This document shows positions 33,446 to 41,735 of a DNA stretch of 64,000 nt, piece by piece. Position numbers and translations under genes: made by a program. Origin of the DNA: Leucobacter sp. 7(1) (GTDB lineage: Bacteria; Actinomycetota; Actinomycetes; Actinomycetales; Microbacteriaceae); contig NZ_FUID01000002.1 of assembly GCF_900163635.1 (NCBI RefSeq), forward strand, positions 62,001 through 126,000, given 5' to 3'. Below the pieces are notes generated by a model. It saw only the letters and a list, made by a program, of their open reading frames with translations. It was not told the origin of the DNA and did not search any database. Every line of letters starts with the position of its first letter. The first letter of the stretch is position 1.

Positions 33446-34840
33446 GTGAGTCACAATAACAGGGCCGCTCAGATTGCCGCCGAACTCCAGCAGCGCATCT
33501 CCGGGATGCGCACCGGGGAGCGGCTGCCCGGGGCCCGGCAGCTCGCCACAGAGTTTCGCGCGAGCGCAGGAACGATATCCTCGGCGCTCGCGACGCTCAC
33601 CGCGCTCGGACTGATCCTCACCGAGCCTGGCCGGGGCACCTTTGTCGCGAGCCGTGCCGTGCTCGCCGAACCCGATTTCACCTGGCAAACCCCCGTGCTC
33701 GGACGCACCCGCGTCGACCCTGAACGGGCGTCCCGGGTCGGCGCCTACGCCGGGTCCGATCACATCCCGCTGTCGTGGGGCTATCTGTCCGCTGAACTTC
33801 TCCCCACGGAGGAGCTCCGGCAAATCGGTGCCCGAGCCGCGCGCAGTTCCCGCGCCTGGGTGATGACGCCGCCGACGGGATCAGCCGAGCTGCGACGATT
33901 GCTTTCCGCCGATTATCAGGCCGAACCGAGCGATGTGCTCGTCGTGGCCGGCGGCCAGCAGGGGCTCGTGTTTGCGATGCGGACGCTGGCGGAGCCGGGT
34001 GACACGATCATCATGGAAAGCCCCACCTATCCGGGCGCGATCATTGCCGCGCAGAGCGCCGGACTCGCGATCAAAGCTGTCCCCAGCGACGGCGATGGGA
34101 TCCTCGTGGACCGACTTCGGGACGAACTTGAGCGGACCCGCGCGCGGTCGATCTATCTCCAACCGAACTATGCGAACCCGACGGGGGCTGTGCTCAGCCC
34201 CGAACGCCGGACACAGGTACTGGAACTCGCGGCACGGGCGGGTGCGTTCATCGTTGAGGACGATTGGGCACGGCATCTCGGGATCGAGAGTTCCGCACCC
34301 GCACCGCTGTTCACGCAGGATCCGCACGGTCATGTTGTGTCCGTACTCACGCTGTCAAAGCCTGCCTCACCAGGCATTCGGCTCGGAGCCGTCATCGCAC
34401 GTGGGCCTGCCGGCGACAGGCTCCGCGCCTCACGCACGGCCGACGACCTCGGAGTCTCCCCGATCGTGCAGGAGATCGCCCTGGAGCTCCTCACCTCCCC
34501 GGTCTGGCCACGGCACCTCAAACGCCTGCGTTCTGCACTGGCACACCGCCGTGATGCGCTTGCTTTTGCCATCGCGAGTTCGCTCCCGGCCGCGCGGGTG
34601 CCACACGTGCCGCGCGGCGGCCTCCACCTCTGGGCTCAGCTCCCCCACGGCACCGACACCCGGGAGTTCAGCGCGGCCGCGCACTCCGCCGGCGTACTTG
34701 TCGGCGATGGGCGACACTTCTTCGTGGACGAGCCGCCAAGCCCGTTCCTCAGACTCTCCTTCGGTGCCGCAACCGAACCGCAAATTGCGGAAGGTGTGCG
34801 TCGACTCGCAGCACTCAGCCCGACAACACTCCGTAGCTAA
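33446..34840 (+). CDS. MocR-type regulator (GntR HTH + aminotransferase domain)
   Basis: MocR/GabR family regulator, 464 aa from GTG 33446; an in-frame start at 33398 (480 aa) is possible. Winged helix residues about 10-75 (RISGMRTGERLPGARQLATE). The fold-type I aminotransferase domain has FIVEDDWARHLGIES and the PLP lysine in LTLSKPASPG, so it probably binds PLP. It converges on the lactate-permease-like gene with a 26-bp overlap; target not evident. Confidence 0.88.
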   Translation: MSHNNRAAQIAAELQQRISGMRTGERLPGARQLATEFRASAGTISSALATLTALGLILTEPGRGTFVASRAVLAEPDFTWQTPVLGRTRVDPERASRVGAYAGSDHIPLSWGYLSAELLPTEELRQIGARAARSSRAWVMTPPTGSAELRRLLSADYQAEPSDVLVVAGGQQGLVFAMRTLAEPGDTIIMESPTYPGAIIAAQSAGLAIKAVPSDGDGILVDRLRDELERTRARSIYLQPNYANPTGAVLSPERRTQVLELAARAGAFIVEDDWARHLGIESSAPAPLFTQDPHGHVVSVLTLSKPASPGIRLGAVIARGPAGDRLRASRTADDLGVSPIVQEIALELLTSPVWPRHLKRLRSALAHRRDALAFAIASSLPAARVPHVPRGGLHLWAQLPHGTDTREFSAAAHSAGVLVGDGRHFFVDEPPSPFLRLSFGAATEPQIAEGVRRLAALSPTTLRS

Positions 34841-36224
34841 GGAGTGCCATCGGCACGATCATGCCGACAAGCACACACACCATCGTGCGCTGCACCGCGG
34901 GGGCTTCCCCGGGCACGCGGGCCAAGCGACTCGCCAACTCCACACGCGCAGGGGATGCCATCATGGCCGCCGCCCCCGCCGCGTTGTGGGCGCCAACGGC
35001 GAGCGTCACGTCTGCACCCAGCGCGCGGACGACGTCGGCCTGCGCGCCCGCACCGAGCGCGTTCGCCCCCGAGTTTGACCCGGTCAGGAAGCCAATGAGC
35101 GCGGCGCAGAACGGCAAGAAGAACAGATAGCTCACGCCAAGCAATGCGAGCTGCTCCGCGAGCGCCTCCGACATGCCACTCGCCCCCATGAGCGCCCCGA
35201 GCAGGATGAACATCACGGTCGCGGGTGCCACGCGCACCCAGGTACCCGCCCCCGTGCGCCACACCCCGGACAGCACCTCCAGCCGTGAGCCGAGCACAGT
35301 CCCGGTCGCTGCGAACAACCAGAACGCCGGCGAGGCGATCACGCGCGCCAGAATCGCTTCTTCCGTGCCGGTGGCCTGAAATCCCAGCGTCGTCGCGAGG
35401 ACCCCACCCAGAACAACGGCATACGGGAGCGCGGCGCGCAGCACGAGACGGCTGACGCGGACACGGCGCCCACGCGCCGCGCGGAGTCCGAGGTGTGCGG
35501 CAAGCACAAGGAGACCCCCGAGCGCTCCGGCCGGCGCGGTGCCGAGGATCGTGTTGACGCCCCACACGGCAGCCCACAGCGCAGTCCCGGACGCGACGCC
35601 CGCCGCGACACCGCCCACTCGCCGGCCCGCGGGGCACACGAGAAGCGCTGCGGCTACCCCGGCACCCAGAAACACAGTACCGTTGAATACCGCGGTCGCT
35701 GCCCCCAGCTGATCGACGTCGACGGCGGTGAGGTGGGCCGCGATCAGTGTGCCTGGCCCCAGCGACCCCCACGGGACGGCGCACAGGCCCAGGAGCCCCA
35801 CGGTTGCGGCGACGCGCCCCGAGAGCCCAATCCCGAGCAGGAGTGGCACGGCGAGCGCCGCCCCGATCCCATACCCGGTCAGTGATTCGGTCAGAGGAGT
35901 GAAGCCGTGCACGATCGCGAGCACCGGCATGATCCCCGTCCCGAGCGCTTGCGTAATCCAGCGGGTCAGCACCGCCTGCTGTCCCGTCGCCCTGCCTGCT
36001 TCAGCAAACGCAATCCCGCCCCCGATGACGAGCAGCACTTCAAGCGCTACCGGGCCCCAGTCTCGACCCACGCCCGCAAGATCAGCGACCGTCACCGGAA
36101 ACCCCCAGATGAGCACGGGCCAGAGGGCAGCCAGCCCAAGAAAAGCTGAAACGCGGGACGAGCGGCGCGCCAGCAAGGCGCATACGACAACCAGGAGTGG
36201 CACCGCAGCAAGGAGTGCGCGCAC
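34815..36224 (-). CDS. LctP/lactate permease-like transporter
   Basis: 469-aa membrane protein with about 12 hydrophobic segments. Evidence for the L-lactate permease family is GFTPLTESLTGYGIGAALAV near residue 108 and ALIGFLTGSNSGANALGAGA near residue 388. Family members take up lactate or glycolate. Adjacent genes do not identify the substrate. Confidence 0.82.
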   Translation of the reverse strand: MRALLAAVPLLVVVCALLARRSSRVSAFLGLAALWPVLIWGFPVTVADLAGVGRDWGPVALEVLLVIGGGIAFAEAGRATGQQAVLTRWITQALGTGIMPVLAIVHGFTPLTESLTGYGIGAALAVPLLLGIGLSGRVAATVGLLGLCAVPWGSLGPGTLIAAHLTAVDVDQLGAATAVFNGTVFLGAGVAAALLVCPAGRRVGGVAAGVASGTALWAAVWGVNTILGTAPAGALGGLLVLAAHLGLRAARGRRVRVSRLVLRAALPYAVVLGGVLATTLGFQATGTEEAILARVIASPAFWLFAATGTVLGSRLEVLSGVWRTGAGTWVRVAPATVMFILLGALMGASGMSEALAEQLALLGVSYLFFLPFCAALIGFLTGSNSGANALGAGAQADVVRALGADVTLAVGAHNAAGAAAMMASPARVELASRLARVPGEAPAVQRTMVCVLVGMIVPMALLSYGVLSG

Positions 36225-36278
36225 AGCTCAGCTCCTCGGGACTCGGACGTGCCTGGCGATCGCGTCGCCCGGCGTTCG

Positions 36279-36349
36279 AGGTGGGGGCAGGAGTCGAACC
36301 TGCATACACAACTTTGCGAGTTGCAACCTAGCCATTCGGTCACCCCACC
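36279..36349 (-). tRNA. tRNA-Cys (GCA) with C33
   Basis: 71-nt cloverleaf: acceptor GGTGGGG pairs CCCCACC, T arm GCAGG/CCTGC with loop TTCGACT, anticodon stem GCAAC/GTTGT (one G-T pair), anticodon loop TCGCAAA with GCA at 36315-36317. No CCA is encoded. The base before the anticodon is C rather than the near-universal U33. Confidence 0.9.
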
Positions 36350-36390
36350 GGGTGGGCCGCCGGAATCGACGGCCCTGCGGTTTCCCGCGG

Positions 36391-37725
36391 TTACTGCGCC
36401 AGCGCATCTCCGATCACGCCGAGCGCAACGGAGATCTGCTCGTTTGTCACTGTCAGCGACGGCAGGAAGCGCACAACGTTGCCGTAGCTTCCCGCGGTGA
36501 GGAGGAGCACGCCCTGCGTCGCCGCATACGCCGCGATCTCCGTTGCCAGACCCGCGAGCGGCGTCGTGGAGCCCGGGGCGACAAGCTCGAAGGCGATCAT
36601 CGCGCCGTGCCCGCGAATGTCCCCTATCACCTCGTGGGTGCTGGCGAGCTCCGCCAGCCCCGATACGAGCGCATCCTCGATTCTGGCGGCCTCTGCGAAC
36701 GGGGCACCGGTCTCGAGCAGGTCAAGCACCGCGTGTGCGGCAGCGATCGACACGGGGTTTCCGCCGAAAGTCCCCCCGAGTCCGCCAGGCCCGGCGGCGT
36801 CCATGATTTCGGCGCGCCCCGTGACGCCTGCCAGCGGTAGCCCGTCCGCGATTCCCTTCGCGGTGAGCACGAGGTCCGGCACGAGGCCGAACAGCTCACT
36901 CGCGAACCAGGTCCCCGTGCGGCCCAGGCCCGCTTGGATCTCGTCAGCAATAAACACGACGTCATTCGCCGTGGCCCACTCCTGGAGCGCCGGCAAGTAG
37001 CCCTCGGCCGGGACGACAAAACCGCCCTCGCCCTGGATCGGCTCGGCAATGATCGCGGCGAGGTCCGCAGCCCCGATACGCTGCTCCAGGTACTCGATCG
37101 TGCGCGCTGCGGCTTCGGCCCCGGACAGACCGTCACGCAAGGGATAGGAGTTGGGAACCCGCTGTACGTCAGGCGCGAACGGGCCGAATCCCGTGCCGTA
37201 GGGTGCCACCCTGTGGTTCATTGCCATCGTGAGGCTTGTCCGACCGTGGAAGGCATGATCCAGCGCCGCGATCACTCGTTTCCCGGTGTGGGCGCGAGCA
37301 ATCTTGACCGCGTTCTCGACGGCTTCAGCGCCGGAGTTCACAAAGAATGTCTTCTTTGCGTGGGCGCCCGGGGTGTGCTCGGCAAGCCGTTCCGCAAGCC
37401 GCACGTAGTTCTCATACGGGGTGACGGTGAACAGGGTGTGACTTACGCGGTCAAGCTGCGCCTTCGCGGCAGCAACGACTGTCGGCTGTGTGTGTCCCAG
37501 GGTTGTCACGCCGATCCCGGATCCGAGATCCAGCAGACGGTTGCCGTCAACGTCGGTGAGCCACGCGCCGTCGGCGTGCTCAATGTAGATCGGGAGGGCG
37601 CAGCCGACTCCCCGCGGTACCGCCTGCTCGCGCCGCGCGTGAATCTCACGGCTCTTCGGACCCGGGAGTTCCGTCACGAGTTCGGGGCGCTGCAGCGCTG
37701 CCAGATCTTCAGCGATGAGTGTCAT
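36391..37725 (-). CDS. gabT: 4-aminobutyrate-type transaminase (class III aminotransferase)
   Basis: 444-aa PLP enzyme converting 4-aminobutyrate and 2-oxoglutarate to succinate semialdehyde and glutamate, or a close omega-amino substrate. Signals are FVNSGAEAVENAVKIARAHT, AEPIQGEGGFVVPA, FIADEIQAGLGRTG and the PLP lysine in LTAKGIADGLPLAG. AAAGGA lies about 8 nt before the ATG. It lies 77 bp downstream of a co-directional MocR regulator, and GabR-type MocR proteins often control gabT. Confidence 0.93.
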   Translation of the reverse strand: MTLIAEDLAALQRPELVTELPGPKSREIHARREQAVPRGVGCALPIYIEHADGAWLTDVDGNRLLDLGSGIGVTTLGHTQPTVVAAAKAQLDRVSHTLFTVTPYENYVRLAERLAEHTPGAHAKKTFFVNSGAEAVENAVKIARAHTGKRVIAALDHAFHGRTSLTMAMNHRVAPYGTGFGPFAPDVQRVPNSYPLRDGLSGAEAAARTIEYLEQRIGAADLAAIIAEPIQGEGGFVVPAEGYLPALQEWATANDVVFIADEIQAGLGRTGTWFASELFGLVPDLVLTAKGIADGLPLAGVTGRAEIMDAAGPGGLGGTFGGNPVSIAAAHAVLDLLETGAPFAEAARIEDALVSGLAELASTHEVIGDIRGHGAMIAFELVAPGSTTPLAGLATEIAAYAATQGVLLLTAGSYGNVVRFLPSLTVTNEQISVALGVIGDALAQ

Positions 37726-37767
37726 CAGGGGTCCTTTCGAGTGGTGGGTGGTGCGAGAAATCAGGAT

Positions 37768-37790
37768 CCGATCAGGTCCAGCCTGATCGG
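37768..37790. promoter_or_regulatory. Perfect 9-bp inverted repeat between MocR and gabT
   Basis: CCGATCAGG-TCCAG-CCTGATCGG lies 42-64 nt upstream of the gabT start. It may be an operator for MocR autoregulation/gabT control or an intercistronic hairpin. No T tract follows on the minus strand. Confidence 0.5.
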
Positions 37791-37801
37791 CTCACGTCGG
37801 G

Positions 37802-39172
37802 CTAGGGCGCAGTGTGGCCGTGTCGAACCGGGATCGGCTGCGCCGCCGTTTCGCAGGCCGCCGCGAGATCGTCGGCGAGCCGTCGCATGTCCTCGGGAGC
37901 GAGGTCATGCACAGTCAAGCGCAGGGCACGGTGGTGCTCGCCCTGCAGCCCGAAGCTTGCGCCGTCGCGCGCAATCCAGCCGCGGCGCATCAGCTGGGTG
38001 AGCACGTCCCCCGCATTGCGCTGCGTATCAACCCAGACGTTCAAGCCGTCACGGCTCGTGGAGCTCAGGCCCACCGCGCCCAGGCACTCCTGGAACACTG
38101 TGTTGCGCTCGGCATAGAACGCACTCGCGTCCTGGATCCGCTGCTGTGTCGCCGGATCTGCGAGGAGCGCGTGAGTGATGCGCTGGATCAGATGACTCAC
38201 CCAGGTGATGCCGCCGCTAATCCGAGTCGCGAGGCGCTCCGCGGTTTCGGGGTCGCTCGCGAGCAGGGCGATCCGCATATCTGGTCCGAGCGCCTTCGAC
38301 ATTGACCGCACCAGCGCCCAGCGCTGCTGCTGCGCGCCGATGATTGTCGCGTACGGGGCACGGGCCAGGAGCGCAAAGTGGTCGTCCTCGATCACGAGAA
38401 CCTGCGGGTAGGCCGCCAGCACCTCGCGAAGTTCGGCGGCGCGCGCCGCCGTGAGGCTCGCGCCGGTCGGGTTGTGCGCACGAGGGGTGCAGACAACCGC
38501 CCGAACGCCGCTCTCGAGCGCGTCACGTAGGCTCTCGGGCCGCATACCCGCTGCGTCAATCTGGACGGGCACAGCGCGGTACCCGTTCTGCCGGATCGTG
38601 CTGATACTCGTGAGGAAGCAAGGATCTTCGAGCGCGACCGCGTCACCTGACGCGAGTGCCTGTGCAAGCAAACGCTCGATCGCGTCGACCGCACCGGCGG
38701 TCACGGTGAGCGCGAAGGGCCGCGGCTGATCTTCGGCAAGCCAGCGGGTCGCCCACTCGGCAAGGTCGGGATCCACTGTGGCCTCACCATACAGGTGCGG
38801 CACGGTGGCGCTCAGGCGCACGCTCGTCGGGTCGGGCAGGAAAGCGGGTGCGGGGTTCCCGTCCCCCACATCGCGGAGCACAGTGTCCTGCGCAAACCCC
38901 TCCTCGTCGAGCTCCGCGAACGGATCAACGATGACGGTGCCGGCGCGCCCACGGGTCTCGGCGAGATTCGCCTGCACAAGTGCCCGGTACGCCGCAGAAG
39001 CTGTGTTTCGGTTCACCCCCAGCGTTTCCGCGAGGGCACGCATCGGGGGCAGCGAGTCACCCGGGCGCAGCATCCCGTGGTCGATCAACTCGCGGATGCT
39101 GCCGACGATTTCCTCGACGCTCGCGCCGGAGATTCCGAGCGGTGCGTCACGGCCGATTGCGTGATCCGACAT
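37802..39172 (-). CDS. MocR-type regulator (PdxR/GabR-like)
   Basis: 456 aa from ATG 39172, chosen for AAGGAGA 7 nt upstream. The GntR winged helix (residues about 15-85) contains MLRPGDSLPPMRALAETLGV, NRNTASAAYRALV; the aminotransferase-like domain has VICTPRAHNPTG-type region (VCTPRAHNPTGASL), VLVIEDDHFALLARAP and the PLP lysine in RSMSKALGPDMRIALLA. It is upstream of gabT and divergent from alanine racemase. The conserved element over the racemase start lies in its divergent promoter region, so it may be that element's regulator. Confidence 0.9.
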   Translation of the reverse strand: MSDHAIGRDAPLGISGASVEEIVGSIRELIDHGMLRPGDSLPPMRALAETLGVNRNTASAAYRALVQANLAETRGRAGTVIVDPFAELDEEGFAQDTVLRDVGDGNPAPAFLPDPTSVRLSATVPHLYGEATVDPDLAEWATRWLAEDQPRPFALTVTAGAVDAIERLLAQALASGDAVALEDPCFLTSISTIRQNGYRAVPVQIDAAGMRPESLRDALESGVRAVVCTPRAHNPTGASLTAARAAELREVLAAYPQVLVIEDDHFALLARAPYATIIGAQQQRWALVRSMSKALGPDMRIALLASDPETAERLATRISGGITWVSHLIQRITHALLADPATQQRIQDASAFYAERNTVFQECLGAVGLSSTSRDGLNVWVDTQRNAGDVLTQLMRRGWIARDGASFGLQGEHHRALRLTVHDLAPEDMRRLADDLAAACETAAQPIPVRHGHTAP

Positions 39173-39244
39173 GCGAATCTCCTTTCTGCAAGGCGCGGTC
39201 TCACGCCCTCCCCGAGTGTACACGAGCAGTTTTTCCTGACATAT

Positions 39245-39273
39245 GCCATGTTATTCTTTGTCCTATGACAATG
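39245..39273 (+). promoter_or_regulatory. Start-codon-spanning regulatory element, copy A (alr)
   Basis: Begins GCCATG, includes an extended -10 (TGTTATTCT, hexamer TATTCT) and ends in the perfect inverted repeat TTGTC-CTAT-GACAA at 39258-39271. The ATG at 39265 starts within the repeat, consistent with a leaderless transcript and repression at the start site. Confidence 0.7.
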
Positions 39274-40371
39274 CAAATTCGCGGCGCGTCGCCAGCAACC
39301 ACGCCACTGCGTGTCGCCGAAATCTCGCTCGCCGCACTGCGGCACAACGTGCGCGCACTCCGACACAGCGGGGCCCGCGTGATCGTTGTCGTCAAGGCAA
39401 ACGCCTACGGCCACGGTGCACACCTCGTCGCACCCGAGGTCATCGCCGCCGGAGCCGAGATGGTAGCCGTCGCGAGCCTGGACGAGGCCCTCGCGCTGAG
39501 GCAACACGGAAGTACAGCTCCGATCCTCTGCTGGCTTCACGAACCCACCTTCGACGCCGCGGCAGCGATCGAGCACCGCATCGAACTCGGGGTCAGTAGC
39601 CCGGATCAACTGCGCCGAATCGCCGCAGCCGCGCTCAGTAGTGGCCGGCCGGCCACTGCGCAGCTGAAACTCGACACCGGACTCAGCCGGAACGGCGCGA
39701 GCCCGGAATCGTGGCGCGAGCTCGCTACCGCGGCACAGCACGCAAGCCACGCGGGCCTCGTGCGCATCACCGGGGTATTCAGTCACCTCGCAAACGCGAG
39801 CGCCGAGGCCGATCTTGCCCAGGCCGCCCGATTTGAGCACGGCCTCGCCGAGCTTGCTGCACTCGGAGTGCGGCCGCCTCTGCGCCACCTCGCCGCGTCG
39901 GCTGCGGCACTCTCCTCCCCCCACCTGCGCTACGACGCGGTTCGCGTGGGGCTCGCGGCCTACGGTCTCGAACCGGGTCCCGAGCGGAGTCCAGGCGGGA
40001 TCATGCTGCGCCCGGTCATGACCCTAGCCACCGAGCTCGTGGCAGTGCGGCGCGAGCGGCAGCCGCCGCTCGGGATCGTGCCACTCGGATACGCGGACGG
40101 TCTCCCCCGAGCATTGGGAGATCGCGGCATCACGGTCAGGGTACGGGGAGAGCGCGTCCCGATCATCGGCCAGATCGGCATGGATGAGTGCGCCGTGGCT
40201 CTCACGGGAGGCGCTGCGGCGGCGACCCCCGGCGACCGGGTGGTGCTCTTCGGCGACCCCGCCGTCGGGCACCCAGCCGTCGAGGAGTGGTCCGAGCAAC
40301 TCGGCACGATCAACTACGAGATCGTCGCACGCATCGGTCCTCGCGTGCAGCGGCGCACCATCGGACCATAG
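39265..40371 (+). CDS. alr: Alanine racemase
   Basis: 368-aa PLP enzyme interconverting L- and D-alanine for peptidoglycan. It has the PLP lysine motif VVKANAYGHG (about residue 40), RYDAVRVGLAAYGLEPG, and LGYADGLPRALGD, which holds the catalytic Tyr. ATG 39265 is chosen because the protein's family-typical sequence starts shortly after and the promoter element overlaps it. A bacterium normally has one essential alr with other wall genes; this copy stands alone with PLP-linked genes, which suggests a dedicated role. Confidence 0.95.
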   Translation: MTMQIRGASPATTPLRVAEISLAALRHNVRALRHSGARVIVVVKANAYGHGAHLVAPEVIAAGAEMVAVASLDEALALRQHGSTAPILCWLHEPTFDAAAAIEHRIELGVSSPDQLRRIAAAALSSGRPATAQLKLDTGLSRNGASPESWRELATAAQHASHAGLVRITGVFSHLANASAEADLAQAARFEHGLAELAALGVRPPLRHLAASAAALSSPHLRYDAVRVGLAAYGLEPGPERSPGGIMLRPVMTLATELVAVRRERQPPLGIVPLGYADGLPRALGDRGITVRVRGERVPIIGQIGMDECAVALTGGAAAATPGDRVVLFGDPAVGHPAVEEWSEQLGTINYEIVARIGPRVQRRTIGP

Positions 40372-40415
40372 CCGCGCAGCGCGCCATCGAACCATAGCCG
40401 CGCAGCGCGCCATCG
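40358..40415 (+). repeat. 26-bp tandem duplication across the alr stop codon
   Basis: Two 26-bp units differing by one base, plus six bases of a third (CCATCG at 40358, 40384 and 40410), span the alr stop. It extends into the 49-bp convergent spacer with the Fur gene. A recent slippage event is likely. Confidence 0.85.
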
Positions 40416-40420
40416 CGACG

Positions 40421-40855
40421 CTACGCCAGCTCCTCGGCGCACTCCGCACACAGGCCGCGGAACACAACTTCGACGGAACTCACGACCCCGAGCCCGGCGA
40501 TGTCGCCGTCGAGGCACGCACCCGTGACGTGCGCGCAGTCAACATCGACAACATGACCACAGCGGGTGCACTGGAGGTGATGGTGCGCATCCCCCACGCG
40601 TGTCTCGTACCGTGCGACGGCCGAGCCGGGGAGTTCGACCCGGCGCAGGAGGCCGGCCCGGGTGAGATCATTCACGGCGTTGTGCAGCGTTTGCAGCGAT
40701 GCCTGCGGGCCCGAAGCACCCAGGCAGAGCGCAAGCTCGGAGACCGAACTGTGCGGGGTGGCGTGCAGCGCCTCCCACACCCGGACGCGGGCTGCCGTGA
40801 CCCGGAGTCCCGCCTCACGAATGCGCCGCGCTGGCACTCCGTACCCCTCGGCCAT
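40421..40855 (-). CDS. Fur family metalloregulator
   Basis: 144-aa DNA-binding metal sensor. Winged helix LRVTAARVRVWEALHATPHS and LQTLHNAVNDLTRAGLLRRV; metal site candidates in DAHHHLQCTRCGHVVDVDC and the C-terminal CAEC pair (structural zinc). AGGAGG lies 5 nt upstream of ATG 40855. It is divergent from the unknown 274-aa gene. Which metal or signal (Fe, Zn, Mn, peroxide) cannot be read; a long upstream extension of the frame is noncoding. Confidence 0.93.
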   Translation of the reverse strand: MAEGYGVPARRIREAGLRVTAARVRVWEALHATPHSSVSELALCLGASGPQASLQTLHNAVNDLTRAGLLRRVELPGSAVARYETRVGDAHHHLQCTRCGHVVDVDCAHVTGACLDGDIAGLGVVSSVEVVFRGLCAECAEELA

Positions 40856-40890
40856 GTCCCCTCCTGTCCCGCGTACGCTCAGCCCCCACC

Positions 40891-40919
40891 GCCATGATAG
40901 CTTTTGTCCTATGACAATG
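40891..40919 (+). promoter_or_regulatory. Start-codon-spanning regulatory element, copy B
   Basis: Same layout as copy A: GCCATG 20 nt before the ATG, extended -10 (TGATAGCTT), then TTGTC-CTAT-GACAA at 40904-40917. Differs from copy A at four of 29 positions, all in the -10 region. Confidence 0.7.
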
Positions 40920-41735
40920 CGAGCATGGCGGGGGCGCGAATCCGAGCTCGGCGAAGCCCTCTTCCCGGACCTCACGGAGCGGAGCGCCGCCGCGGCCGAT
41001 CCGGCCGAATTGTGGATCACCACACAGACCCTGCGTCTGCGCGCAGGAGATTTCGGTGCCCGGCTCGCGAGCCACCCCGATCCTGAAAACCGGGCGGCGC
41101 TCGACGCGGGCTTCGCGGCCGCCGCTGCGCTCGCGGCGCGGTGCGGGATCCCCGTCCCCGACCCCGATGAGTTCTGGGCGGCGGGCGCACCGCCGCGCTT
41201 CCCTGCGCCTTCGGGCGCCACCCGGGACCTCGAACTGGGAACACGCTTCCTCCCCGTCCCAGCACCCCACGGGCTCGGGGCCCACGCGTGGCAGCGGGCG
41301 TTCGCCGACGGCTCGCTCGCCGATGATTTGGCCCTGAGTATGTCCTCGGAGGTTGTGCGTTGGTTCGCGGCGCTTGACGCACCCGCGTCGCGCCACACCC
41401 CGCGCCTTACCCGAGCAACGCCGCTCGGCCCCGTGCACTGGACCCTGCGCTGGGTCCCCGCAGCACCCGCGGCACCGCTGCTCGGTCACGCCCACAGCAC
41501 TGCGATGTCAACGAACTATCCGACACTCCCCGAGATGCTGCTGCTCCAGATCGCGCGCGCCCGCTGTGGAGCCGCACCACTTGACAAACACTCCTTCACC
41601 TGGCTCGCAGGCGAGCTGCCCGATACGCGGTTCGCGGCGCGACACGGAAGCGACATCGCCAACTACACCGTGCGTATCGGCACCCGCGAGCGCACCGATC
41701 AGGGGCCGCACATCGGAACGCGCCTCGCACACTAG
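40911..41735 (+). CDS. Hypothetical protein of the PLP-linked regulon, 274 aa
   Basis: Not recognised. No signal peptide or membrane segment. Features are Ala/Pro/Arg-rich sequence, LSMSSEVVRWFAALDAPASR, LGPVHWTLRWVPAAPAAPLL, and LPEMLLLQIARARCGAAPLD followed by a well-conserved-looking SFTWLAGELPDTRFAARHGS. The start lies in a regulatory element shared with alr and pyridoxal kinase. It is convergent with the VWA gene (4-bp overlap of ends) and divergent from the Fur gene. It may be a metabolic enzyme or enzyme accessory factor in the same process as the racemase and kinase; there is no sequence evidence for function. Confidence 0.75.
   Translation: MTMRAWRGRESELGEALFPDLTERSAAAADPAELWITTQTLRLRAGDFGARLASHPDPENRAALDAGFAAAAALAARCGIPVPDPDEFWAAGAPPRFPAPSGATRDLELGTRFLPVPAPHGLGAHAWQRAFADGSLADDLALSMSSEVVRWFAALDAPASRHTPRLTRATPLGPVHWTLRWVPAAPAAPLLGHAHSTAMSTNYPTLPEMLLLQIARARCGAAPLDKHSFTWLAGELPDTRFAARHGSDIANYTVRIGTRERTDQGPHIGTRLAH

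Noticed and set aside
40856-41398. N-terminal extension of the Fur-family protein
   Set aside because: AGGAGG precedes ATG 40855, the conserved domain starts there, and the extension is antisense to the plus-strand gene.
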